DNA of 64,000 nt from NCBI RefSeq assembly GCF_004664715.2, contig NC_051070.1, forward strand, positions 47,688,456 through 47,752,455. Reading direction: 5' to 3'. Positions 35,665 through 48,466 of the stretch are shown in pieces; within the stretch, counting starts at the first letter, position 1; each line of letters opens with the position of its first letter. The notes beneath the pieces were generated by a model. The model worked only from the letters and a program-made list of their open reading frames with translations. It was not told where the DNA came from and made no database searches. The position numbers were made by a program, and so were the translations under genes. The DNA comes from Peromyscus leucopus (taxonomy: Eukaryota > Chordata > Mammalia > Rodentia > Cricetidae).

Positions 35665-36030
35665 CCAGAAGGGGACGACTTAGTCACTTTCCTCATTGCT
35701 GTGACAAAATACTTGACAGAAATAACTGAAGGGAAGATTTCTATTGGCTCACGGCTTCAGACGATCAGTCCATGGAGAGGAAGGCATGCCGGTGAGTCCC
35801 ACCACAGTAGGAGTGCTTGGCAGCCTCTTCACATAGCTTCCGGAGTGTTCAGGAAGCAGAGGACCCAGGCTGGGACCAGAGGCAATTAAAACCTTTAGTG
35901 AGCCTATGTCCCAAAAGTTCTTGAAGGTCCCAAAACAGTGCTACCAGCTGGGACCCAAGTGTTCAAAGACGTGAGCTAGTATGGGACATTTAATGTTTAC
36001 ATCACAACATAGGCTCTGTTATTAATGCTA
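35665..36030 (+). mobile_element. Rodent interspersed repeat, class uncertain
   Basis: ctcattgctgtgacaaaata, cttgacagaaataactgaag, ttctattggctcacggcttc and catggagaggaaggcatgcc match a repeat common in rodents. Related in plan to the element at 10461. Confidence 0.65.
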
Positions 36031-36043
36031 CATCATGCGGTAC

Positions 36044-36495
36044 TGTAGTAGTCATGGTTCTCTAGAATCATAGAACTTATGGAATGAACCTCTCTTTAAA
36101 TCAATCCAATACATTCCCATATATGGGAATGTATTGGATTGATTTACAGGCTGCAGTACAACAATGGCTAGTTATGAATGGAAAGTCCAAGAATCTAGTA
36201 GCTGCTCAGTCCCACGAGGCTGAGTGTCTCAGCTGGTCTGCTGGGATATGGAAGAAGGAATGGATGGACGGATGGAGGCGAAGGCAAGCAAGCAAAGAAC
36301 ACCTTTCCTTCTTCTGCACAGGCTTCCAACAGAAGGTGTGGCCCAGATTAAAGGTGTGCCTTCCAGCCTCAAGGTCTGGGGATTAAAGGCATGTGTCATC
36401 CAGCCTCAAGATCTGGATCACAAGTGTGCCCTCCCATTCTGGATTATAGTTCATTCCAGATACAGTCAAGCTGACAACCAGGAAGAGCCATCACA
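36044..36495 (-). mobile_element. Solo LTR of ERVL/MLT2-like type, copy 1
   Basis: Reverse of an LTR that starts TGTGATGGC and ends in CTACA; includes ggttctctagaat, ggaaagtccaagaatctagt, cttccaacagaaggtgtggc and caagctgacaaccaggaa. Flanks ggtac (36039-36043) and ggtat (36496-36500) look like a 5-bp target duplication with one change. The second copy is at 53101. Confidence 0.75.
36097..36146. repeat. 50-bp perfect palindrome
   Basis: Two 25-base arms without spacer, centred on ccatatatgg; each arm begins taaatcaatccaatacattc. Confidence 0.97.
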
Positions 36496-39400
36496 GGTAT
36501 TAAGAGTCAGTCTGGCCAGTGTTTAGTAAGAGGCCAGACATTCAGACGGGCCATGCTCGGGAACAGATCACGTGACACTGCTCCTCCAGAGCTAGAGCAA
36601 GGGCTAGGATGCACAGCTAGTCTCTCTGCACATGCGGCACATGCAGGGCCTGCTCTTCCGGCCTCTTCTTGCATCCGGGTTCTTGTGGAGAAAGTGTGTC
36701 TTTCTCCCAGCTCTTTCGCTGTACTTCTGTAAACGTCGCGTCTGTCGGCACATCCGCCTCACTCACAGGACGCTATTCCGCCACAATGCCTGGCATACTG
36801 TAGCGCATCAACAGAAGTTTGTGCACTGAACGGATGAGCAGCAGAAGGAGGCATGCAGGAGACTGACTACAAATGGTTTGGGCGTTTCATCCACTTAACT
36901 TCCCCAGTGGGGAAAAGCCAAGGGATGAGTGATGGGTTCGGACGGTCAAAAGGGAGCTGATGAAGACGTGGAGTGGACCACAGGACCCTTGGGGATCATT
37001 GGGCTTCTGGCAGCAGATGTTTAGAAATCCTAGCTGGAGCAGGGGGAGAAATCTCACTTCTGTAATGGACTGGGGGAGTCCTACAGCGTTCTGAGAGGGC
37101 CAGGAAGCCCCCCCCACAGCTGCCTTCTTCTGGGGCTGTTTATAAGTCCCTTTGTTTAGCTCTCTGGCAGGAGCCTGGGCGGAAGGCAGCAGCTGTCCCT
37201 CTTGAGGGGAACAACTGATGACCTACTTTTGTGAGTTTTGTGAGCCATAGCTCGGACTCGGCTAGATCCACATTCCATGCCAGGAACGAAGACTAGACTG
37301 CCAAAGTTCCACTGACCCCTCGAGGACCAGTCACTACAGTTTTTAGAAGAGACACCCAGTGCCCTGTTGAGACTATACATCTCCTAGGAATCTCTCTCTC
37401 TCTCTCTTAATAAACAGGATTCCGAACGTATTGGAATTTGGTCTTTGAAGGAGGGTGACTTTGAGCCTGCGGTGGGTACAGAGCACTCGTCCAAAGCCAA
37501 CCTTGGGCACGGTTCCCTCTCCTCCCTCCCCTAGTCTGGGTGGGGGAGCTGTTTCCCTCCCACCGGACAGAGGTGAGGGGTGAGGGTGGGGATGGTGGAA
37601 GGAAACTGAGCGACCTGCCTTGGGTTACAGGGTAGGTCTGGTCAGGACCGGTGTTTCAGATTGAGGATCTTCCCCGCTGGGGCTGGGTTCTCAGAGTGGG
37701 CCGGTCCACTGCTCCTTCAGTGGTACAGCACCCGTAGAGCACCGCCCTTCACAAAGGGGAGGATGGCGGTGGGGGTCAAGGCAGGGAACAGAAGGGTCAA
37801 GGCAGTGCAGGGCCAGACAAAGGAGAGCAAAGATGTCTGGGTACTTAACGTTTCTTCGTTGCTGTCCTCGGACTCTGCGTCACTCTAGACTCTCTCCCAC
37901 TAGCTTCCGCCTTTCTAAGACCCACAGGCTGGGGGAGCCCAGGCCCAGAGCTCTTACCCAAGCCTGAATCCTGCCCGCAGCAGCGAGCTAGCTGAACTCT
38001 GCTGATCTCCTTTGGATCGCTCCCCGTTACCATGGGGACGGAACACGCATCTCCACTACTTCTCTGCGGTGGCAGGCATTCTACACCTGCCAACCCTCAG
38101 AGGGAGGTGGGAGGGAGTGTGGCTGTTAAGGCGAAAAGATGGCAGGACATCCTGCGTGCAGCTGGTCCCCAGGATCAACATCTCTAAGCACTTAGGTATC
38201 ACCTCTGCTCCTTTGTGCGCTGCTGTTCCTTGGGCAAAGAATTGCCTCAAGGGAACCAAGCCCACGTGCGTGGGCCTGATCTGGAGGCCAGGGGCAGAGG
38301 ACACCAACAGTGACATTCACAGACTGTGACTCCGTGAATGGACCAGCTGGCGTTGTTGGGTGAGCTGGGATGAGCAGGGAGGTGAGACTGCTCAGGGAGG
38401 GGCGGGCATTTCTACTATTTGCACAGAAGTTTCCTAAGAAAGAGAGCAGGGTACGTGAAGTGTGATCATTTGCTGTGGTTTCCTGTCCTAAATAAACTAC
38501 CGCGTTTGCCCTTAACTTTGTAATTGCCATTCGGTGTTTCTTTTCTGAAAGAGAGTCTACCAAACTGTACAAACTGCAGGTATCTGGGAAGTACAGAATC
38601 ATGAGGACTGTGTGCTTATTGCCGTGTCCCTGGCTCCTCATGTCTCTTGGTGGCTTGGGCCAGACTCTTGGGAAGAGCCGGGAACAACGAAAAGGAGAAC
38701 CTGCTGGGGGAAACAGAGACACAGGCCCACATGGAAATCAGCGAACAGAAAGTGGCCAAGTGACCGTTTCTAGTCCTTTACACCAAGATATGGAAAAGAT
38801 GGGAGGAGATCAGAAGGGGGAAAATTCAAACCAGGATCTTGAGGTTGGGGGACCAGAGCCAAAGTCAGGAGACAGCATGCTATCTGTGTGCTAAGAGTTC
38901 TTAGGTTCCCCCTCTCACCCCTCGGTTTTGCTGGGAAGGAGAGTGGAGAACTGACTGGGCTGCCCTGGGCATCTACACTTGTCAGTTACACTCAAGGGCA
39001 GTGTCAACAGCTGGCCCGGGAGAACGATGATAGATAGGCCCCTGTCACTCTATTGCTCTTACACGAATCTAATGCTTGGTGCGCACACAGAGCTTCAAGA
39101 AAAGTCCCCAAGTCTGCCAAACAGTGCCCTTAGCTCTCGCTACAGGGTCCATTTCAGGGTTCACTGACAGTCTGGTGTCTGGAATCTGGGACCTAGCTCC
39201 GGCAAAGTCTTCCACAAGATGGTACCCATAGTTTTGGGCTTGAGCGTATTATATTGATGGGGTCATTCCTTTGTGGAGATTAAAAAAAAAAAATCTACTA
39301 CATACTTTTATTGTATCAGGGGGTGTTGGGAATAGATTAAGCAAGACAGACTAAGTTCCTGGTTTTAAGTTACTCCAAAAGGTTGTATTTTTACAGTCCT

Positions 39401-39680
39401 AGGACAATAGCTGAGGAGTGATATGTTTCCACATTTTGTTGCTGATAGGTTCTTTTGATAGCTCTGCTACATGTCTGACAATGGCATACTCCTTGTGGTC
39501 TCTAAACTGGTGGGCGTGGGCAGAGACTCTTCTTTCTGTGTGGAGGAGGGGATTAACCCATACCTGTTCAGATAAGTCGCTGTCTGAGGCTCAAGTCTGA
39601 ATTATTGCTGAACCGTCTGGCGATTCAGCTTGGATTCATCTGCCACTGGAGGCTTTCATGGCTCTTTTTAAAAGAATGAT
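36496..39680. other. Intergenic DNA, one possible LTR-like end
   Basis: 36880-37430 ends cttaataaacaggattccga after a short CT run (37391-37408), reminiscent of an LTR polyadenylation region, but no boundaries are visible. The rest is unique, with open frames up to 176 codons on the minus strand (38722-38192) and no domain I recognise. Confidence 0.35.
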
Positions 39681-39858
39681 TATTTTTAACTTTATGTGCA
39701 TGTGTGTGCCTTTGTGAGTTTGTGCATATTCCATGTGTGCAGGTACCTGAGGAGGCCACAGTGAGGTGACATTATCATTATAATCACTGACTTACTAAGA
39801 GTCCCTAATTCAGTAATTCTGCCTTGATGATTTTTCACTGCCTTTAGGCTTTTATTTA

Positions 39859-39859
<1 letters not shown>

Positions 39860-39910
<51 letters not shown>

Positions 39911-40075
39911 CATATTCCCATGCGCGCTCACATACCATAGTGCACTTGTGGAAGTCACAGGACAACTCTTGGAACTAAGTTTTCTCTCCTTCCACCATGT
40001 GGGTCCCCGGGATTGAACTCAAGTTGTCAGACCTGGTGGCAAGCGCCTTTACCCACTGAGCCATCTCACAGGCCC
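39860..40075 (-). mobile_element. B3 SINE with (TG)n array in its tail
   Basis: (TG)n at 39860-39907 followed by ctctccttccaccatgtggg, gattgaactcaagttgtcag and cactgagccatctcacagg, a reverse B3. Confidence 0.88.
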
Positions 40076-40145
40076 GCCTTATAGACTTTTGTTTGGAGAA
40101 CTTCGTGCATATGCATATTCTCAGGTCGCATTCATGTTAACTGTT

Positions 40146-40258
40146 TACTTATTTGAGACAGGGTCTTCCTGTATAGCCCAGGCTACTTGAACTTAAGATT
40201 CTCCTGCCTCAGCCTCTTGAGTGCTGGGATTACAACCACTGACCATCTTGGCTGGCTC
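40146..40258 (-). mobile_element. Old B1-like SINE
   Basis: ttgagacagggtcttcctgt, ctcctgcctcagcctctt and gagtgctgggattacaac. Confidence 0.75.
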
Positions 40259-40947
40259 CTGAAAACTTTTAGGTTTCCGGTAAATATTTGTCAAGTATCT
40301 GCACACTAAACCATTTAAATCTCTTTTGGAAGTAAGTGTGATATAAAGCATAAATTATTAATGACCTGTAGTGTGATGGTCTAGAAAAGGCAGCAGGTGA
40401 TTAGGAGAGGGGAAATTGGAGAGGAAGGAGGCTCTGTGTGTGGTCTGCAGATAGGGTAAGTGCTATTTGTCATCTAGACTGGGGCCCTTGGGCCAGACAG
40501 AGGGAAGATAAGGACAAATATGTGCAGACAGCAGGCACACATTGGCATCGTCTCCAGAAAACTGGGGAAACCATTGCTTTAGCAGTAGTTAACATGTATC
40601 ACTAGGGTGAGAATACAGTCCCTTTGGTACACAGATTAATAACCTTATTCAGATTTAGGGACTTAGAATGAAAAATTTAAAAGGCATTAACTGGACTTCA
40701 AGTTCAGAAGAGCATTTATAGTTAAGATGGATCCCAGAGGTGCTAGGGGGCAGCCCTCAGTTGTAGAAGGGTTAAATATGCAGATTGATTTTGTTTTCTT
40801 CTCAGCATTGGCTTCAGTCAGAACTATTTTCAAACCCAAAGAGAGGGAGCTGTGAATAACGGTACATAAAGGCAGACAAACGCAGGATGCCAAAGCGAGT
40901 TATTTCTGGGATTCACGGTTATTTTTGTCTCTCTTTTCTGTTTGTTT

Positions 40948-41070
40948 TTGACAGGGTCTCACATAGAATAGACTTCCCTTGAACTCTTTATGTAGCCTGG
41001 GATGGCCTCAAACTTCATGCTGCCACTGCCCAAGTGCCAGGTTTACAGGTGGGCACCACCATGTGTGGTT
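40948..41070 (-). mobile_element. Old B1/B4-like SINE
   Basis: tttttgacagggtctcacat, tgtagcctgggatggcctca and tttacaggtgggcaccacca; its end runs into the 51-bp minisatellite. Confidence 0.65.
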
Positions 41071-41210
41071 TATACAGAGCTGGGATTGGGTGGTTCTAGG
41101 TAGGCACCACCATGCACTGTTTATACAGAGCTGGGATTGGATGTTTTTAGGTAGGTACCACCATGCATTATTTATACAGAGCTCGGATTGGATGATTCTA
41201 GGTAGGCACT
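41049..41210 (+). repeat. 51-bp minisatellite, three copies
   Basis: Units at 41049-41099, 41100-41150 and 41151-41201 plus a 9-base partial. Each starts gtrggyaccaccatg and ends in ggatg.tt.tag. The period is a multiple of three, so frames on both strands stay open. Confidence 0.95.
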
Positions 41211-41844
41211 TTCCCAACTCTGCTCCAACCCCAGCTCCATCCAGTGACTCCAGAAGGCTTTGCCTCAGATTCCCAGGCACCTAAGCTGGGTCACTGTCTG
41301 CTGACCCCCAGTCAGGACAGCCTTGGAACTTCCTCAGTTCCCTTCCTGTTGTCTGTCCCCTGTCCGCCCCTTTCCCAAAGCAGACTTTGTCCTCTCCAGC
41401 CATCACCCCCAAGCCTCTCATTCCAAGGCCAGTTCCTTAGGTTGCGGCTGGCAATAAGAGAACCCAGAGCCTAATGGAGGGTCTGGTGATAGCATCTATT
41501 ACTTTCTTGCAACTGCCTGACACTTAACCACGCTGCCAGATGAGCGTGGACCGATAAGGCTTTTCATAAAGCCCTGCTGATGCCTTTCTTTACCACTTCT
41601 TGCTCCAGGTGACTGCAAATGGACTCCTGTGGAATCTGTTTTAACATCTTTCAGAGACAATGGTTTTGAAGGAGCACTCAGCAATTGCTAGGTGTGTTTT
41701 TTCTTCTCATGCAGCAGGTCCCAGTTTCATCTTTATTTAAGGAAGAGGTGCGAGATGTGGCTTTAACCCTTGGTAGCACTTCCTTTTCACTGGCCTCTGT
41801 GCCTTGTGCCCAATCTGTTTCATTATCTATGAATTTATTTACTT

Positions 41845-42150
41845 GTGCATATGTGTGTACACATGTATTTGTGTGCATATTCATGTGGCATCCAGAGGAC
41901 ATTCCTTGGTGTTATTTCTCAGGAGGACTGTCCATATTTGGGGACAAGGACCCTCACTGGCCTAGGGATCACCATATAGGCTAGACTAGCTGGTCAGCAA
42001 AGCCCAGGGATCCACCTCTGCCTCCCAAGCGTCGGGATTGCCAAGCATGTCTACCCCTCCAGCACCTTCCATGTGGATTCTGAAGATCTTGCTCTGGTCC
42101 TCACTCTTGTAAGGCAAGCCTTATTGACTCAGCTACAGCCTCAGGCCCCA
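41845..42150 (-). mobile_element. B4-family composite SINE
   Basis: cactggcctagggatcacca, agggatccacctctgcctcc and aggcaagccttattgactca in reverse order. Confidence 0.65.
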
Positions 42151-43200
42151 TTGTTTCTTGATTCTTATTCTCCTCTGTATTTCTCCACTCTCCTTCCAAG
42201 GGCAGTTGGCTTTGATGATCAAGTCTCAGGACTTCTAGAGGATGAAATGTTATGAAGGTGAGGAAACATTTTGAGATGCTTTCTTTCCATTTTCTATTTT
42301 CAATGACTGCTTTTCCTACTCTTTTGGTGGTTCTTCAATCAAAGAATATAAGAACTTCTTTGACCTTGGAGGGCACCCTTATACATCTTGGGGTCTGGAC
42401 CCAAGTTAGCCAGAAAGAATTGTCCTGTAGGCAAGAGGCCAGGAATGTTGTCCTGACCCAGGACTATAAGAACAGAAGAGTAATCAAGTCAGTGTGTTGC
42501 CAACTTGCCTCTACCGTACAGAGTTCTTGACCATATCTGAAGATGCAAAGGAAAAACTAATCCCCGAAGAATAGAAAAAGAAACCAGGGAGATGTGCTGT
42601 AGGGGAAGGGGAGGGGGGACAGGGACCGACAGCTGTGGGCTCTCTCTCTGCCTCTTTGGTGGCAGAACACATCCGATTCTTCTGCGTGTGGTGGCTGAGA
42701 TCTCGTTTGTATTTTGGCTATTTTTGGTAGAGCAACTTGGCTTGTAGTTGAGACACTAACAAGTTATACCTGCATTTTCAAGGAACCAATCATAATGGCC
42801 CTTAGGGCCTGTGGAAACAGGACCTCAACCAAATTCCTCACCTTGGGGGTCATTGATAGTATCCCTTGAATAGGATAGATCAAATGTCACACTAAGAACA
42901 TTTTCTCTGGACACTGACTCGTGGTGATGGTGGTGGGCTCCCTATACTGCAGCAAGCTTGATCAATTTCTCAGATTCTTCCTTCACCTCCCTGGATGGAC
43001 ATCAGATTTGCTGAGGACAATCCCGAGCTGCCCCAATGCTAGGTGACAGCTGATGGAAAGTCTTTCTCATAATTCCTCTTGGATCGTTTTCAAAACTCTC
43101 CCTGGGAACAGTTGGAAGAAACTTCTTTTTGTGGTACCTGTTCATGGCAGGGCTTCTGGTATTCCACACACAGGGATTCTTATCGTTGGCCTCAGCAGTA
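42151..43200. other. No recognised gene; one G-quadruplex motif
   Basis: 42602-42623 has GGGG, GGGG, GGGGGG and GGG runs with 1-3 base loops. Otherwise unique. Confidence 0.45.
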
Positions 43201-43204
43201 CAAC

Positions 43205-43312
43205 CCAGTTTGAGAATCCTTAGGCTCTTCCAGTGCTGGAGATTGAACTTAGGACCTTGTTCATGTTAGGCGAGCACTCTATCACTGAGCTCTATCATAT
43301 CCAGCCCTGAGT
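43205..43312 (-). mobile_element. B4/ID-type SINE fragment
   Basis: ccagtgctggagattgaact and cgagcactctatcactgagc. Confidence 0.65.
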
Positions 43313-45855
43313 AATTTTACATACCCATGACAAAACAGAGCAAACACAATGTTGTCTTAGAGTGCAAGGCAAAGCTTTTGCCCTAATGCAAAATCAGTGT
43401 GAGCTTGCAGTTATCTCAGGCTGCCCTTGGACTTGAGATTTCAAAGGGGATGAGAGCTGAGTTCTGTAAACAGAAGGGCAGTTCTGCTGCAGAGTGCCAG
43501 CGGGGGGCGAGGGTGGTGCTCTCAGGGTAGGGATAAATGGAAAAGTCTGTGGGACCTGAGATGTGCCATTTGTCGACATGCTCACTGAGCTCTCCTGTGC
43601 AGACAATGGGCCTCGATTTAAGAGCCTTTGAGTTATTATCTCGAGATGCAAGCAGCTTTCATAACCTGTTCAAGGGGATGATGAACTCATCAAAGGAAGA
43701 AAGTTGCCTGGCTTTGGGAGAGTGGGTCTGTGATGAGGGGCTTGTGCCTCAGTGATTTATGGTCCCGTTTTAATGCAGTTGGGATTGGGAGCGAAGGTCA
43801 GAGTGGGTATTTTAGTAGATGTATGAGAGTGGATTCTAGGTATAAATTATGCAACGCTTGAAGTTCGTCGCAGATACAAATTGAGCACCTCCTTGGTGGT
43901 GTTTAGGGAGTTATGAATGATTTGTGGTTGGCTTATGTATGAGAATAGGTCACCCTTCTGTTATGAAAGTATTTTTCACATTAAGACAACCATAATTAAT
44001 TAAGGGTTCATGTGGTGGGGTCATGAATGTGAATGCTTGGTGAAATGACCCCCTAAGTGTGTGCCTGCCCACAAGGACTCAACAGATTTCTTTCAGAGTT
44101 CACCCAGGAGTTATTGGAGCTTTTCTGAGTACTTCATGCAACATTTTTACTGTTCCATTAAAGCCATAGCTTGCTTGAATGGCACTTGGGAAGCTTATCT
44201 TCCCAAAGACAAAGAAAGCAAAGGCTTGTGTTTTGTTTCAGTTTGAGACTCCTGATTATTGATTTTGGGGGAAAACTGATTTAACTTCTCTATTCGAAGC
44301 TTATAATGTCTCTCAGCAGCTCAGCTGTTGCCAGCCAAGCTGACTAGACAAAGGAAGACTCGAGGTGGAATAGCAGCCGGGAACAATGTTCTTCCAGGCT
44401 TACCAATCTGCTGGGGTACTTTCTGTGGTAGCATGGGTGGCCTGAGGCTTTGGCCTGAGTTTTTTTTTTTTTTTTTCCCCAAAGTGTCGAAGCCCTGGGA
44501 GTCAAGGTAACTGTTTTCACATGAGGCTCTTAATGCTAGACATAAACCCTGAGAACACTGACCTCTTGGGAAAATGAAGACTTCATTCTGAAGCCCCCAC
44601 ATCTTGTTGACAAGATGGCCACTTCAGCCTGTGGGAGAGCAGCAAGCCACCACTGAGGACTCTGTGGGACTTGGTTCTGGGCCAAGTCTGCTGCGATAGG
44701 GGGCCGTCTCATTATTGAGAACTGTTGTTTGCAAGTCTCAGAGGCAACGGCCCTCCAGTCACATCCATTTGTCCCAGAAATGTGAAAATTGTTGTTGTAA
44801 GTGTTCCAGAGTGACAGAGTGCACGCCAGGACACAAGGGTCCAACCAACAAGGTGGTAGACATGTGGAGTCTGCTGCTGAGGTTTGCAGGGCCAGTGTGA
44901 ACTAAAGCTTATCAATCAACATCCCCTTTCTGGGGTATTCACGTTGTTTTCCAGGGAATGCTGCAGGATGCTTCTGCTCTCCCCTGCATGGAGGTGGAGG
45001 GTATGTTCTCTGCTTCCCCCCACTCCATTGTCCACCCCTCACTGCCTGTTTCCCCTCGCACCCCCTGGTGTCTTTAGTCTCTCTCTTTACCCACTAGAAA
45101 TGGGCAAGAAGGGGTGGCTGTAAGAAGAAATGATGAAGACAGAACAGTAGCTGTACGGCACTGTCCTTTAGATACATTTTGCCACTTGAATTTCATGGGC
45201 AGAAGTGACCAGCAGCCTCACTGGACCGGAATTTGGGGACATTTGAGAGCAATGCCCTGGAGAATGCACTGGTAGAAGCATGGCCAAGAACGACACTGGC
45301 ATTCTGCAGCGTGTCAGGCTGGGAAGGCCGCCAGAGCATACCACAGTCTCAAGTACAGCCTGGCTGGGATGAGAGGTAGGACAGCAGTGCATGTCACTGG
45401 AGGCCTCATCTTCTAGGTTTCCGAACGGGATGCTTTTCTGCTCTGATCTCACTTAGTCTTCCCTTGTGAGGAATCTCGAATGTTGAGGGCATTATGGAAT
45501 TGAACTGAGAGGTCCCGATGCCACTGTCTACATGCTGGTCTTGCCCATTCTGCGTAGATCCCTTGAGAAGCTGGCATTGTCTTTTTATGGTTCATAAGAA
45601 TGTCTTAGTCAGGTCAGATAAAGAGGGTTTATATCTAAACCACCTTAGGCTTAACCTCCTGGTGCTCTTGTTCCCAAAGACTCTCCTAGGCAGAGTGCTT
45701 TGGAACAGCAGTTCCAGATGCTGTGTTCCAGTGGGGGAAATGAGAGGGAGGGCTTGTGTTCATTTTTCTACGTTCTACTCTTTGCTTGTTTATTTTTCTT
45801 GTGTCTATGTATATGCTGTGTGTATGCGTGTGCATGCATGTCGTGTATATGGATG
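43313..45855. other. No recognised feature
   Basis: Unique intergenic DNA; a T16 run lies at 44461-44476. Open frames up to 102 codons overlap on both strands. Confidence 0.45.
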
Positions 45856-45858
45856 CTG

Positions 45859-45859
<1 letters not shown>

Positions 45860-45909
<50 letters not shown>

Positions 45910-46112
45910 GGGGGGGAGGGTTTGCATGCATGCGGGCCCATCTGCATGTGGAGACTCAAGGTGGATGTCAGGAACCATCCTCCATCATGCTTCCACCTGA
46001 TTCACGAGGCCTCGATGCCCACCTGGCATCTGTGTGGGTTCTGGAGGTCAGAACTGAAGTCTTCACGCTGCTGAGGAAGCTCTTTAACCACTGAGCCGTC
46101 TCCCCAGCCCCA
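45860..46112 (-). mobile_element. B3 SINE with (GT)n array in its tail
   Basis: (GT)n 45860-45906, then gtgggttctggaggtcagaa and aaccactgagccgtctcccc. Same architecture as 39860-40075. Confidence 0.87.
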
Positions 46113-46949
46113 TTCTCCGCCTTGGCCTTTCTGAAAGGGGTGACTTCTGTCTTCTGTCTGAATACCAGGCCAGGAACTGAGGACACAGTCTCAGCATGAA
46201 GACACAGTCTCAGAAACCATGTCCTAGGTGGAGCAGTGCGCCCTCCCACCACCCGGTGATGGGATTTTAGGAAAGCGAGAAATGAGCCCCGCGTGGACAA
46301 ACCTCTGAGGGGTCAGTTCTCTGTTTCAGAGTCTCCTCAGCTAGCCCTGGAGCCTCTCTACTGGACATCTTTTCTTCCCTCTTGCTATTCTGATTTTTTT
46401 CATTTTCTTCAAATTCTTCCTCTGGGCATAGATTACATATGTATATCTCACTCAGTATATACTTGCAAACAGGTTTCCACCCACCTGACATACATACCAT
46501 ATTTCCTTGGGTTCTTAGATTCTATTTCAACATGCACCATCATTTTATTTACCATTTCAGAAAAAAAAAGTTCCAATGAAATCATAATGTAATGTTCTGA
46601 TAACCTGAGGCTTTATCTAATCATTATAGGAAGGATTTTTTCCCAAGCTATCTCAGACATAAATTTTTATTTTGGTTTTGTGCATTAATAAAAAGGAGAA
46701 TTGAATGAAATAAATTAGCTAACACACTTCTCTGGCTTCTTCATCTAGAGACCAGATAACCTAAATTGTTCATCCCCTCAGAGCTAAAATGTCATGTTTT
46801 CCACACAGTGTTATCCTCTTTCCCATTAAGAGTGTGCCTTGGAAGAATATTACTTTGTTATATTCAGGAACTTGATCCAAGCTACTAACTCTCCAGCTTT
46901 GATGTCATTTAAAAAAATGTCTTGAGTGAGTCAGCTTAAGTAATAAATA
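46113..46949. other. No recognised feature
   Basis: AT-rich from 46400 on; nothing convincing. Confidence 0.4.
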
Positions 46950-47150
46950 TTTTACTGGTTCAGTCAGAAAAGTGTTTGCCACATAAGTATGAGAGCCTGG
47001 GCTCCATCTTCAGAACCAATATAAAAAGCTAGGTGTGGCGGTTCGTGCTTGTAACCCCAGCGCTGAGGGAGCAGAAATGGGATCCCCTGTGCTCACTGGA
47101 CAGCGAGTTCCAAGTCTCAGTGAGAAACCCCATATCAAAAAAGGTGAATG
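46950..47150 (+). mobile_element. B4-family composite SINE
   Basis: tRNA-like half (aagtgtttgccacataagta, ctccatcttcagaacc) then B1-like half (taaccccagcgctgagg, gtgagaaaccccatatcaaa). Confidence 0.7.
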
Positions 47151-48296
47151 TGTAGTGGATACCTGTTCTTTCTATGACCTCTAGAAATGTAGCAGGTAAC
47201 TGTCCTACCTACCTATGACCTTGAAGTACCTGCCCCTGGGGCATGGCTTGAGGCTCCTCTTAAGACATGAGATGCATGTACACCTCTCTCTTCTCTCCCT
47301 TGTGGGCTTAGATGCTGAGAAGGACCCAGGTGGAAAAACAGCATTGGACTGTACCTCGGCTTTGAGCTGGGTGTGAAAGGCTGCATTTCTTGAAGAGATG
47401 TTGAGTATCATGTGACTAAATGGTGTAAGAGCAGGATAGTTCACCAAATCTGCCTCTTGAATGTCTTCATTTTCATTGCAGTGTGGTGGGGTCACATGAC
47501 AGATATAAGAAATAAGCCATATCAAGCTGGGATTGCCCGCCTTCTTTCTCTGTCCTCCAGTTATACGTGAAGCCTGGAGAGACCTTGGAAGCCAGGGGCT
47601 GACGAGGGAGGGCCATTCATGCATGGTACAGTTCCTAAGCAGCCTAGTAGAGCAGAGCCTCCTGCCTCACACTGACTGTGTGTACAGGAAATTGGCTTAC
47701 ATGGTCTCAGGCATCTTAGATTTCAAGGTGTATCTGTCATAGCAGTTGGTGTTGCCCTAGCCAGCATGCTGTTAGAAGTGACTGGAGATTAGTAATGTGT
47801 GACGTAACTATTGAGGGGCCAATATTGAAGTTGAAGAGAGATTTCGAAGAAAATTCTAATAAGCTTCTGAGAAATAAAGTGCTGAGCGCCCCACCCAAAC
47901 CCTGGGGATGAGGTGGGGGAGGTAATAGCCTCATGGATGCCCTGGCCTCGAGGATCCAGACATTGTAAAACCACACCAAAGGAGGTGACAGTTGACAGCA
48001 GAAGAAAAGACAAAGCGGAGGGAAAGGCAGATGGAGGGGTGGTGTTAAGTAAAGAGGAATCTAAGAGGTATCAAGTGGAAGTGTTAAACTCGACACCTGC
48101 CACCATTGTGGAAGTCACAGCAGCCACAGAACACAGCCCAGGAGAGAGAAGTGCATGGAAGGTCGTCAGCATAGGGATGGTTTTTAGATCCCTTTAAACA
48201 TCAGCAGACAAAGATGATCATGACTGAGGATGCAGAGATATGCACAGTACCGTCAACATAGCATTTGTCTGACCCATCCTTCAAAAGCAAGCATGC

Positions 48297-48297
<1 letters not shown>
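47151..48297. other. No recognised feature
   Basis: Unique-looking; overlapping frames of up to 139 codons (minus 47624-47205) carry no recognised domain. Confidence 0.4.

Positions 48298-48298
<1 letters not shown>

Positions 48299-48333
<35 letters not shown>
48299..48333 (+). repeat. (TG)n microsatellite
   Basis: About 17 TG dinucleotides. Confidence 0.95.
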
Positions 48334-48337
<4 letters not shown>

Positions 48338-48466
48338 CAAAAGAATGAACTATGCTTTTGCCTATAAAAGAACCCTTAGAATTTGAAGAAGATAGAGATT
48401 TTAGAGGTTCCCTACTCAGATCACAGTTCAATAATGTAGCTGAAGTTTTTCGAGTCATGCCTGGCC

